Below are positions 51,661 to 59,999 of a stretch of DNA of 64,000 bases, piece by piece (position 1 is the first letter of the stretch; each line of letters starts with the position of its first letter). The stretch spans positions 31,138-95,137 of the forward strand of contig CAYRFE010000013.1 in NCBI GenBank assembly GCA_964423645.1, given 5' to 3'. The translations under genes were made by a program, and so were the position numbers. The notes under the pieces are model-generated. The model was not told the DNA's origin and ran no database searches. It saw nothing but the letters and a program-made list of their open reading frames with translations. Origin of the DNA: CAYRFE01 sp964423645 [NCBI: uncultured bacterium]. GTDB lineage: Bacteria > Macinerneyibacteriota > Macinerneyibacteria > Macinerneyibacteriales.

Positions 51661-52869
51661 TCATGCCTTATGTGCCATGCACACATACTCACCCTTTTGC
51701 GGTTCACCCAAAAACACATCTATAGACTCATTGATTGCTGCATCTGGATAATAACACTGAATATACACATAGTTTTCCGTATACCCGGACACTATATCAT
51801 CATTATTAATTTCTTCAACTAAAACTTTCTGTCTCATTCCCGATTGTTGTGCACAGAAACGTGCAAACATGGCATACCCGAATTCACGAGCTCGTTCGGC
51901 CCGATTTTTTTTCATTGTGACTGAACAATGTGCCGGCATATTTGCTGCGACGGTTCCTTCCCGCAGAGAATACGGAAATACATGTACTCGATGAATCCCG
52001 GCCTGCTCAATGGTATCAAGCGAGTATAAAAAATCTTCCTCCGTCTCCCCGGGGAATCCTACAATAAGATCGGTCGTAATCCCGATACCGGGGATTTTTT
52101 TCGTAAGTTCTTCAAGGCGTGATATAAAGAGTTCTCGCGTATACGGTCGTTTCATTCGAGATAATATCTCATTGCTTCCGCTTTGCAACGGAATATGTAA
52201 ATGCGGAACAAGTTTACCGGAGGCCAATCGCTCGACCAATTCATCGGTCACTTCATTCAATTCGATGGAGGACAATCGAATCCGAGTAATTCCCGGAATA
52301 TCTCCGATAATATCGATCAATTGGGGTAATTGAGAAAAGCGCCCGGTATGTATACCGGTCAATACTATTTCTTTAAATCCATTCTTCGCGGCATTGTGTG
52401 CGTGTGCTATAATAGAATGAATGTCTTCGTCTCTTTCACGCCCCCTGACATGGGGTATTATGCAGTATGAACACCACGCATTACACCCGTCCTGAATTTT
52501 AATATATGTCCGAGTTCGATCATGCATATGTGCTTCAGTAATAATGCCTGATACACCTAACATACGAAGAACTTCTTCAACCTTATCCTTGTTCCTTACA
52601 TCGATCTGACCGTAATCGGTATGAGTTTTCTCAGTCATACATCCGGTAAGAATAATTTTCGCATTCGGGTTTTCCCGAATGATCCTTCGAAGCATTGATG
52701 CGGATTTCTGCTCTGCACGATTGGTTACCACACATGAATTGAGTATTATCGCGTCAGCGATTTGCCAGGAATCGACAAGTTCCAATCCGTGTGCGGTACA
52801 ATTGGCTGCGATCGCATCGGATTCATACTGATTCACTTTACACCCGAATGTCGCGATATAGATGCGCAT
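51661..52869 (-). CDS. mtaB: tRNA t6A37 methylthiotransferase MtaB
   Basis: The 402-residue radical-SAM methylthiotransferase has the N-terminal TFGCKVNQYES motif, whose 'KVNQ' favours MtaB over MiaB. It has NSCVVTNRAEQKS and TGCMTE with further cluster Cys residues, the radical-SAM CNAWCSYC motif, and a C-terminal TRAM-like region. It converts t6A37 to ms2t6A37 in tRNA. The start ATG overlaps the rsmE stop (TGATG). It shares an operon with two other RNA-modification or RNA-binding genes. Confidence 0.94.
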   Translation of the reverse strand: MRIYIATFGCKVNQYESDAIAANCTAHGLELVDSWQIADAIILNSCVVTNRAEQKSASMLRRIIRENPNAKIILTGCMTEKTHTDYGQIDVRNKDKVEEVLRMLGVSGIITEAHMHDRTRTYIKIQDGCNAWCSYCIIPHVRGRERDEDIHSIIAHAHNAAKNGFKEIVLTGIHTGRFSQLPQLIDIIGDIPGITRIRLSSIELNEVTDELVERLASGKLVPHLHIPLQSGSNEILSRMKRPYTRELFISRLEELTKKIPGIGITTDLIVGFPGETEEDFLYSLDTIEQAGIHRVHVFPYSLREGTVAANMPAHCSVTMKKNRAERAREFGYAMFARFCAQQSGMRQKVLVEEINNDDIVSGYTENYVYIQCYYPDAAINESIDVFLGEPQKGEYVCMAHKA

Positions 52870-53585
52870 CAAAACTCTCCCCTATAATGATTGAGAAGCA
52901 TTATAGCCTTTAATGCAGCGGTCTCGGTTTTTAACGTATACTCGCCAAATCCTCTTCCTGATGCACCCCATGTAAAAAACAGGCTCTCTTCTGCGGCAGT
53001 AAAACCGCCTTCCGGACCGATTATTAGCCCACACTCTTTGCATCTACCGTCCCGTGATGTAAAATGTGTTGCTCCAAATGTCAGTATATACACTTCCTCG
53101 GGATATGGCAAGGCAACTACATCAGCACACGTGTGTATACTGTTGATGTGAGGCAAAAATGGTCGCCGTGATTGTTTCATCGCACTGGCAGCGATTTTTT
53201 CATATCGCTCGACCTTCTCCCGCTTTGCATATTCCCGATTTCTCTCACACAAAAGCGGTGTAATCGAATAAATTCCGGACTCCGTACTTTTCTCAATAAG
53301 CCATTCAAATTTATCCCTTTTCGTTATCGCACAAAATAAATGTATACGTAACGGATATTCAGACGCATAAGTTTTACTGAGAACCTCAACCGCGCATTTC
53401 TTTTTTTCAAGCACGGCGATGCGACAGTCGGAAAAAGAACCATTACCGTCGGTTGCATGTATGACATCGCCCACTTTACAGCGCAATACCTTTTCGAGAT
53501 GATATCGTTCCTCGTCATTAATCTCAACAATATCGCCAACATTTCCGATATGATTAAAATAAAACAATCTATTGTCAATGCTCAT
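52869..53585 (-). CDS. rsmE: 16S rRNA m3U1498 methyltransferase RsmE
   Basis: The 238-residue SPOUT-class methyltransferase has an N-terminal PUA-like part (HHLEKVLRCKVGDVI region) and AITKRDKFEWLIEKSTESGI. The SAM-binding knot is LIIGPEGGFTAAEE, followed by TETAALKAIMLLNHY near the C-terminus. The usual 'LG.RILR.ETA' reads FGEYTLKTETA, a small deviation. It methylates U1498 of 16S rRNA. It overlaps mtnA by 11 bp and mtaB by 1 codon-scale overlap. Confidence 0.93.
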   Translation of the reverse strand: MSIDNRLFYFNHIGNVGDIVEINDEERYHLEKVLRCKVGDVIHATDGNGSFSDCRIAVLEKKKCAVEVLSKTYASEYPLRIHLFCAITKRDKFEWLIEKSTESGIYSITPLLCERNREYAKREKVERYEKIAASAMKQSRRPFLPHINSIHTCADVVALPYPEEVYILTFGATHFTSRDGRCKECGLIIGPEGGFTAAEESLFFTWGASGRGFGEYTLKTETAALKAIMLLNHYRGEF

Positions 53586-54588
53586 TTTTATACCTCATGA
53601 CCCCAAGCTCTGATACATGTGCGGTTATAAGATGTACCGGTGTAATATCAAACACAGGATTATAACATTTTTGTGTGCGTGTCGTGATAGGATTACCTTG
53701 TATCAATCGTATTTCATCATGATCCCGTTCTTCGATAACAATGCGGGATCCGTCAGCTATCGACTCATCCCAAGTCGAACGCGGTGCCGCTACGATAAAA
53801 GGAATTTTGTTTTCATGTGCAGCACACGCAAGCATATAAGTACCTATTTTATTCGCTGTATCCCCGTTTGCGGCAATGCGATCAGCCCCTACGATAATCA
53901 GATCAACTTTCTTATCACGCATTAATGATGCGGCACAGGAATCTATCACAAGACACGTTTCAATATCGCGACGAGCAAGCTCCCACGTGGTAAGACGGGC
54001 TCCTTGAAACCACGGACGTGTTTCATCAACCCATACAAAAGGAGATTTCCCTCTATCGTGCGCAGTATAAATGCCTGAAAGAGCAGTACCGTATTGAGCA
54101 GTTGCAAGTTCACCTGCATTGCAATGAGTAAGAATCCGTGCATTGTGCGGAATAAATTCTTGGAGATAATCGCCTATCATTATACATGATGAACGATCTT
54201 CGTTATAAATTGCATCAGCTTCATTACGAAATAAAGCAATTATATCGCCTGCGTCTGTGTGTGCTTTATGGGTGTCAAAAATGAATTTCATACGCTCAAG
54301 CGCTGCAGTTAAATTAACTGCAGTTGGTCTTGAAGAATACAAAAGTTGATACGCGGATGTAAATTGTTGCGTGAACACTGTGATCGAATATGTGTTTTTA
54401 CACGCAAGCCATAGTCCGTATGCAGCGGCAATACCGATTAACGGGGCTCCACGTATTTTAAGATGTATAATTGCATCATATATCTCTTCAACGCACGTTG
54501 CACTGCAATACTCCTCTCTATACGGTAAGAGACGCTGATCAAGGAAATAGACCGTATTATCTTTTCGGTAAAAATGACTTTGTAACAT
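53575..54588 (-). CDS. mtnA: S-methyl-5-thioribose-1-phosphate isomerase
   Basis: The 337-residue protein has the eIF2B-like MtnA features: KIRGAPLIGIAAAYGLWLA, ILTHCNAGELATAQYGTALS with the catalytic Cys, VDETRPWFQGARLTTWEL, and GADRIAANGDTANKIGTYM with the catalytic Asp. It isomerises methylthioribose-1-phosphate to methylthioribulose-1-phosphate, a step in salvaging methylthioadenosine. The start MLQSHFYRKD fits the family; longer extensions enter the upstream gene, which it overlaps by 32 bp. That gene is PfkB-like and could supply the substrate. Confidence 0.93.
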   Translation of the reverse strand: MLQSHFYRKDNTVYFLDQRLLPYREEYCSATCVEEIYDAIIHLKIRGAPLIGIAAAYGLWLACKNTYSITVFTQQFTSAYQLLYSSRPTAVNLTAALERMKFIFDTHKAHTDAGDIIALFRNEADAIYNEDRSSCIMIGDYLQEFIPHNARILTHCNAGELATAQYGTALSGIYTAHDRGKSPFVWVDETRPWFQGARLTTWELARRDIETCLVIDSCAASLMRDKKVDLIIVGADRIAANGDTANKIGTYMLACAAHENKIPFIVAAPRSTWDESIADGSRIVIEERDHDEIRLIQGNPITTRTQKCYNPVFDITPVHLITAHVSELGVMRYKNEH

Positions 54589-55387
54589 CGATATCACTTT
54601 CTGTGGGTAACCCGCACATCGTCTCAATGATCGAATAAACCCAGTCATCAAGACGTTCTTCATGGTGACGTAATCCGGCGACAATACCAAATGCTAACGC
54701 CGGATCACACACATTGATCTCTGCCGGCGGTTCATACAGCGATAACTCTCCTGCTCGCATATAATATACTTCCGCACTATTGCTGACAACAAAAAAATCG
54801 CGTTTTATAATGTCATACCACTCATGACATGCATCCCATAACCCGGATAATGAGGTAAAATGTCGTACAATTGAAGGTGTACAGACACAAATATCCGGTA
54901 GTGTGATACGCGCTAACGGGGTATCATACGGATCACGCAAAATAACCGTCCCATGAAAAGCGTCGTCATCGATACAGTCGAACAATCCTGCTGTTATCAG
55001 ATAGTCGTTCTTATGTATAGCAAGAATTTTTGTCGAATCAGGTACATTTGAACCCCTGGAAAATACAGTTTTACGACCATCGTGTAAACAATGAACAGTA
55101 ATAATATCATTGTGTCGGTACCCGGGTACAACACGAAGATCATTATTGCCGTTAAACGCATCTAACTGCATAACCAATTCATCGCCGCGTATTCCCTCTT
55201 CCCGAATTGTGGTAACGGCTAATTCTTTGCCTAATGATGCAGCCCACCGAAGCGCCCAATACACATCACCGCCGATACAATGTGAAAAATTAAAATGTGT
55301 CGAATACGACACAGAAAAATATTCATTTGCCGCCAAATAATATTCCAATGCCGCCTCACCAAGAAAACGTATTCGTTTATGAATCAT
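54557..55387 (-). CDS. Divergent PfkB-like sugar kinase homologue
   Basis: The 276-residue protein looks like a ribokinase/PfkB-fold protein. An early CIGGDVYWALRWAASLGKEL resembles the family's GGN-x-A region, a middle Rossmann-like part follows, and the late helix DPALAFGIVAGLRHH takes the place of the anion-hole motif GAGDAFxAGF. The usual G-A-G-D is not intact: the sequence reads NVCDPALAF, keeping one Asp. It may be a methylthioribose kinase feeding MtnA, a distant carbohydrate kinase, or an inactive relative. It overlaps both the cyclase gene (11 bp) and mtnA (32 bp). Confidence 0.6.
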   Translation of the reverse strand: MIHKRIRFLGEAALEYYLAANEYFSVSYSTHFNFSHCIGGDVYWALRWAASLGKELAVTTIREEGIRGDELVMQLDAFNGNNDLRVVPGYRHNDIITVHCLHDGRKTVFSRGSNVPDSTKILAIHKNDYLITAGLFDCIDDDAFHGTVILRDPYDTPLARITLPDICVCTPSIVRHFTSLSGLWDACHEWYDIIKRDFFVVSNSAEVYYMRAGELSLYEPPAEINVCDPALAFGIVAGLRHHEERLDDWVYSIIETMCGLPTESDIDVTKSFLPKR

Positions 55388-57284
55388 GGTTTAATAGCCG
55401 CTTAAACATTTCATCGGTATCAATATCAATTTCCGAACCATACTGTTTAAACTCGGAGACCTTACGCTTATCCCACACGACATCATACACGATCTCATCG
55501 CCGACGCCTTTTAAACTGGCTTTCCCGGCTTGCCGAAAAACTATATCATTCCCAAGGTATGCGTTTTTCATATAAAAAAACTTCATTTTCCCATCGGTCA
55601 TTTCTCGAAGTGAATATTGTTTTTTAATTGAATTTATTGTACCGGCACTCACCGCAATACCGATATTGAACAGATCACCCTTTTCAGTGATCTCAACATT
55701 ATGTTCCGCTTGAATTGAGTTAAATCGTTGGCTGTCAATTTGGCGCTCAATCACATAGGTCGGGCCTTGCACTACCTCAAACACTTTCTCTTCGGGAGTT
55801 TGTTCGATTTCACGAGCGGTCGAACTGCATAGTCTTGCTGCGGCATTGACAGTCTGCCCTATGGCAGTGACTTGTCCAAACTGTGCGATTGAAATTCTTC
55901 CTGTGTTAATACCGATCCCAATATGCTCAAATGCGACTTTTTGCTTGACGATGTTGAATGACTCATGTACGGCAATTCCTGTACGGACGGCATTCATCGC
56001 ATGATCTTCATTTTCTTCATCGACGCCAAAAAGCGCCATAAGCCCGTCGCCCAGCATTTTATCAACCTGACCTCCATAATCGGTCACAATATCAGGGATC
56101 GGGTCAAGAATTAAATGAAGCTGCCTGGTAAGTTCATCGGGATTCATATTACGCGATTTGTGTGAAAAATTTCGTATATCAATGAAAAAGACAGATGATT
56201 CTTTTACACGTTTGTGCACTTGACAATCTTCCTCAAATCGAAAAACCACGCCGTCCTCAAAACGCTTGTGCAAGACATTGACATCAGTCGTAATCGAATG
56301 AAGAAAAACATATCCTTGCAAGGCGGTAAGAACAAGTTTACGTTTAAGGGCAAAGATAATATCCTGATATAAGATGACCATTTCATGTAACGATATATTG
56401 AGTTTGTCCGCTTCATCTTTGAGAAGCCTTTCTTTCGATAACTGCGATAATACATAATCATTTTGCAATAAGAAAACGGTCTCTTTAACTCCGTATACAA
56501 AACGTTCATAATTGCCGTCATCCGGAATGGCGAGGTGTTTACGTTTAAATAATGACACATATCGGTCATTTTTATGTATATACCTTGCGCTTTCGATCAT
56601 AATATCGCGTATGCGCTTAAATACAGGCAATGATAACAAAAACCGTGCATTGAAATACTTCGCCCCTTTTTCAGGTAAAAAATGCTCCGGTAATAGTTGT
56701 GCCCTCCCGGTAAATAACGCTAATTGATCTCGTAAAATAAAATTAATAAACGTCATCTTAAAATCGGAATAATTTACTTTATATCGATACGGATGATGTT
56801 TTCGAAAGGATTCCAACACTTCATCCAAAACTCGTTTATGGAACGAATGAACAAGCGGATTAAGCGTAAACTGTGTACGTGTATCATGAAACACTTGCTT
56901 AATCGACTCTGAAAATACGACACTCAATACAGTGAAAAACAAATTGAGGTACATTCCATTTGTATCATGCTCCATGACGGTATATAACAACGCTTTAAGC
57001 TTATTCTCATAATTTAATTCATAATCGATCGCGGTGTGTGATGAATATTTATGCGCGGGGAAAATATCTATTTTCATGACATATTTCGGGTCAGATGCAA
57101 TGCGGTTCAGATGGTAAACATATTTTTCAATTGCGTTAAATAATGACAGGTCAATGAAAACCGGATATTGATAAATACCGTTTATCGAAATTGGTTCAGG
57201 TACTTCCGGTAGAGAACGATCAAAAATATATTCAATATCGTTTCGAGGTAACGGTAATTTAATATACTTATTAACCATTTCCAT
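55377..57284 (-). CDS. Class III adenylate/guanylate cyclase with a large unrecognised N-terminal region
   Basis: The 635-residue soluble protein has an N-terminal region of about 370 residues that I do not recognise; it has no membrane span. A class III cyclase catalytic domain follows (about 375-560). Metal-binding Asp residues lie in SVFFIDIRNFS and MLGDGLMALFG. The transition-state Asn and Arg lie in TAIGQTVNAAARL. A tail of about 75 residues ends the protein. The product (cAMP or cGMP) cannot be settled by eye. AAGGTGA lies 6-7 nt before the chosen ATG. It is 5 bp downstream of thpR, and the next gene overlaps its end. Confidence 0.88.
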   Translation of the reverse strand: MEMVNKYIKLPLPRNDIEYIFDRSLPEVPEPISINGIYQYPVFIDLSLFNAIEKYVYHLNRIASDPKYVMKIDIFPAHKYSSHTAIDYELNYENKLKALLYTVMEHDTNGMYLNLFFTVLSVVFSESIKQVFHDTRTQFTLNPLVHSFHKRVLDEVLESFRKHHPYRYKVNYSDFKMTFINFILRDQLALFTGRAQLLPEHFLPEKGAKYFNARFLLSLPVFKRIRDIMIESARYIHKNDRYVSLFKRKHLAIPDDGNYERFVYGVKETVFLLQNDYVLSQLSKERLLKDEADKLNISLHEMVILYQDIIFALKRKLVLTALQGYVFLHSITTDVNVLHKRFEDGVVFRFEEDCQVHKRVKESSVFFIDIRNFSHKSRNMNPDELTRQLHLILDPIPDIVTDYGGQVDKMLGDGLMALFGVDEENEDHAMNAVRTGIAVHESFNIVKQKVAFEHIGIGINTGRISIAQFGQVTAIGQTVNAAARLCSSTAREIEQTPEEKVFEVVQGPTYVIERQIDSQRFNSIQAEHNVEITEKGDLFNIGIAVSAGTINSIKKQYSLREMTDGKMKFFYMKNAYLGNDIVFRQAGKASLKGVGDEIVYDVVWDKRKVSEFKQYGSEIDIDTDEMFKRLLNHDS

Positions 57285-57289
57285 ATAAA

Positions 57290-57832
57290 TCACCTTCCAT
57301 AGGAACACAGTATATCATATTTTGGCCCCGTCGGCAACAACGTACTCCGTACAAGATGAATAGTACCGGTGGGGATATGAGGACTATATGGTATCGCAGC
57401 CGATGAAAGGTATGAACGCGCTTCGTCACATGAAACAGATTTTTTAAATCGACCGACAGTAACATGTGGTATAAATGTCCGTGATTCCGGTACTATTCCA
57501 ATGTTACTTAAGACGTTTTCCACCGACGTGTATATGCGTATCAACGCTCCGGGATCTCGAAACGGGAGAATAATCGCGGATGCACGGTCTCCCCTGCAAA
57601 ATACTTGAAAAGAATCTGAAAGAAGCGCATCTGATTGTGTAAAAGTTACCGCAGTAAGAGCTTTGTCAATCAATGAATAGTCGCAAACCTCACCCAAAAA
57701 CTTTATCGTACAATGTAATGCATCAGATTGTACCCATGTTACGCCATTGACCGTCTTTTGAAGATTGTATATTTCTGTAAGAATCATCTCAATAACAGAG
57801 ACCGGCAATGATGCCGCAATAAATAATCTCAT
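57290..57832 (-). CDS. thpR: RNA 2',3'-cyclic phosphodiesterase ThpR (2H family)
   Basis: The 180-residue protein has both HxTx motifs of the 2H phosphoesterases, HCTIKFLG (about 41-44) and HVTVGRFK (about 126-129), and begins MRLFIAASLP as the family does. It opens 2',3'-cyclic phosphate ends of RNA to 2'-phosphates in the cytoplasm. Its ATG overlaps the stop of the small membrane protein (ATGA). Confidence 0.94.
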   Translation of the reverse strand: MRLFIAASLPVSVIEMILTEIYNLQKTVNGVTWVQSDALHCTIKFLGEVCDYSLIDKALTAVTFTQSDALLSDSFQVFCRGDRASAIILPFRDPGALIRIYTSVENVLSNIGIVPESRTFIPHVTVGRFKKSVSCDEARSYLSSAAIPYSPHIPTGTIHLVRSTLLPTGPKYDILCSYGR

Positions 57833-58146
57833 CGTTTCTTTCTGATACGTTCAACGGTTTTTAAATTTACAAAGGCAAGGGCGGCCATACCAAAAGATAA
57901 CACAATCATACTTAAAACGATTGTTTTTGCTGATTCATACCCGGCAAGTCCGTATAGAGAGTATAGTTTTTTCATTGCAACATACAGTGCAATAAATACA
58001 ATTGCAAACGATAATGCGGCTTTCAATATAAAAAAAATAATTCGTTCAAATATTGAATGACAAACTTTTTTTCGGGCAAGCCATGTAATGAAAAGATACG
58101 CCATCGTTAATACCAGTGTACTTAATAGTAATACCGAGTATGACAT
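57829..58146 (-). CDS. Small membrane protein, unknown
   Basis: The 105-residue protein has about three hydrophobic segments: SVLLLSTLVLTMAYLFITWL, IIFFILKAALSFAIVFIALY and a third, TIVLSMIVLSFGMAALAFV. The tail is basic (ERIRKKR). No family recognised. It is coupled by ATGA overlap to thpR and starts 7 bp after the AhpD-GAF gene, so it is translated within this operon. Confidence 0.7.
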   Translation of the reverse strand: MSYSVLLLSTLVLTMAYLFITWLARKKVCHSIFERIIFFILKAALSFAIVFIALYVAMKKLYSLYGLAGYESAKTIVLSMIVLSFGMAALAFVNLKTVERIRKKR

Positions 58147-58153
58147 GGAATGA

Positions 58154-58960
58154 TTATATCCTTTCTGCGATTAACATGCATATTTTTTCTAAAAATTCAC
58201 GGTCATGGTCAGAAAATGGCGCAATATCATGGGAATCTATGTCTATTTCTCCAATAACTTCAAAATTTTTAAATATTGGTACCACTATCTCTGATTTTAC
58301 GTGTGAACTGCAAGAAAGATAATTGGTCTCCTTTGAGACATCCTGTACAACAAACGTTTTCTTTGTATCAACCGCTTGTCCGCATATACCCTTACCGACA
58401 GGAATTCGTATATGTTCTGTTGGTGCCCCGACAAAAGGTCCTAAAACCAATTCATGTGCGTTGTGAGGATCAAGAAAATAAAATCCTACCCAATGATAGT
58501 ATGGGACATGTGTTTGAAGGAGTTTGCACACATTCAAAAGAAAATCATTCCCGTCTAACTGTTTTATGTGTTCAAATACTGATGCAAATAATTCATTTTT
58601 CCCGTTAATTGATTTCATGCGTAGTTCCTCCCAATGCTTAAATGCTCGCCGTAAATGCGGAATTACTATCGACCCGCCAACAACAAGTCCGATATTCAAT
58701 ACCTCTTCGATCTCGTCATCAGTCACTTCCTCTTCAAAACAACGTATAATATGATATAAGATACAATCGTCACAACGCAATACCAATGAAGCTACAAGGC
58801 CGAGCATCTCTTTGTTTTTTGCAGATAACGCACCACTCTCATAGGATTGCGTATCAAGATTAAAAAATCTTTTTATATTTTTCTTTCCGTATTTCAACAC
58901 AATTTCATTCAGCGACTCACGCTCATGACGAAATGCCTCGATTGAATCATGGGATGTCAT
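58154..58960 (-). CDS. AhpD-like domain fused to a free-methionine-(R)-sulfoxide-reductase-type GAF domain
   Basis: The 268-residue protein joins two redox domains. Residues about 1-110 are carboxymuconolactone decarboxylase/AhpD-like, with the CxxCxxxH motif C63-D-D-C66...H70. Residues about 125-268 are a GAF domain of the fRMsr kind: Cys193 in GKGICGQAV and Cys217 in NYLSCSSHVKSEIVVP. fRMsr reduces free methionine-(R)-sulfoxide; AhpD-type CxxC domains act as disulfide reductants. The start is the ATG after AAAGGGGG; the 50 preceding codons are unsupported. The inference is a self-contained reductase with a built-in electron donor. Confidence 0.85.
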   Translation of the reverse strand: MTSHDSIEAFRHERESLNEIVLKYGKKNIKRFFNLDTQSYESGALSAKNKEMLGLVASLVLRCDDCILYHIIRCFEEEVTDDEIEEVLNIGLVVGGSIVIPHLRRAFKHWEELRMKSINGKNELFASVFEHIKQLDGNDFLLNVCKLLQTHVPYYHWVGFYFLDPHNAHELVLGPFVGAPTEHIRIPVGKGICGQAVDTKKTFVVQDVSKETNYLSCSSHVKSEIVVPIFKNFEVIGEIDIDSHDIAPFSDHDREFLEKICMLIAERI

Positions 58961-59131
58961 TGTATACCCCCTTTGTTTTCGTATACCGTAATATACTGCT
59001 TCCACAAAATACCACAGAGAATTATTACCTTCAAGATAAATCCTATAAAAATAAAAAATATCATACGAGATTATCCGAAATAAGACATTAATTTTTTGTA
59101 TACGAGACAATGAGTTACAACTATGGCACTT

Positions 59132-59998
59132 TCAATAATTTTTCGAATTCTCAACAATCGTTTGCATGAGATGAAGAATTTTCTCCATATTTGCCGTAGA
59201 GCAATTCGCGGGAGTATCGTCAAGTGTATGCCATTGAGGATAATCAAAATCGATAATATCAATAAAAGGGATTCCTTTGTCCAAAAAAGGTATATGATCA
59301 TCTATAATACTATGTCGAACAGATTGATGAAAAAACATATACCCTAGTGATCGCGCGGTATCCCATACTTTTTTAGTTAACACCGGTACTGATTGATATG
59401 AAAAACCCTCATAATATATATTTAGATCGTTATCCCCGATCATATCAAGCAATATTCCAAAACGAATTGAAGGTGGTGTGTGTTGTACGAAATAGCGCGA
59501 TCCGATACAAAAAGTATCAGCACTATTCCCGCTATCCTCAGCGTCAAAAAAATACAATTCAATTGTTTCCGTATGTTTTTTACGAGCCCCGATTGTATCT
59601 GCAAGGGCAAGCAACACTGCTGTTGACGAATTACCGTCATTCGCTCCAAAGACCGGTTTTTTGCTATCAGAGGACGCAAATTCCCTATCTGCAACAGGTC
59701 GAGTATCCCAATGTGACGCAAAGGCAAGCGCAGTAGTACCTTTTTTAAACACACCAATAATATTATAACCCTTTTGTGGTCCTAAATAAGGATTCGTGTA
59801 TGCAAATTCTTGTACACGAACGTCAGCGCCTGATTTTTTTAGCGATGCGATTATATAGTCTTTGACTTTTTTATGATTGAGTGATCCGGGTGCATGCGGA
59901 CTCAATGAATTTAACTGAGAAAAATGCTCGCCAAGCGTAGATGCTGAAATCGTCATACAACAAAAAGACATGGTGAGTATAAGAATGAACGTTTTCAT
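59132..59998 (-). CDS. M28-family peptidase / glutaminyl cyclase-like, secreted
   Basis: The 288-residue protein has a signal peptide (MKTFILILTMSFCCMTISAS) and an M28 catalytic domain. Metal-site segments are ASHWDTRPVADRE, GANDGNSSTAVLLALAD, FDAEDSG and WHTLDDTPANCS. The arrangement, including 'HWDTRP' and 'GANDGNSS', matches the glutaminyl-peptide cyclotransferase branch, so it may form N-terminal pyroglutamate or act as an aminopeptidase in the periplasm. It starts 1-2 bp after the arcA stop with GGAGTGG before the ATG. About 170 bp with no gene separate it from the next gene. Confidence 0.88.
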   Translation of the reverse strand: MKTFILILTMSFCCMTISASTLGEHFSQLNSLSPHAPGSLNHKKVKDYIIASLKKSGADVRVQEFAYTNPYLGPQKGYNIIGVFKKGTTALAFASHWDTRPVADREFASSDSKKPVFGANDGNSSTAVLLALADTIGARKKHTETIELYFFDAEDSGNSADTFCIGSRYFVQHTPPSIRFGILLDMIGDNDLNIYYEGFSYQSVPVLTKKVWDTARSLGYMFFHQSVRHSIIDDHIPFLDKGIPFIDIIDFDYPQWHTLDDTPANCSTANMEKILHLMQTIVENSKNY

Positions 59999-59999
59999 A

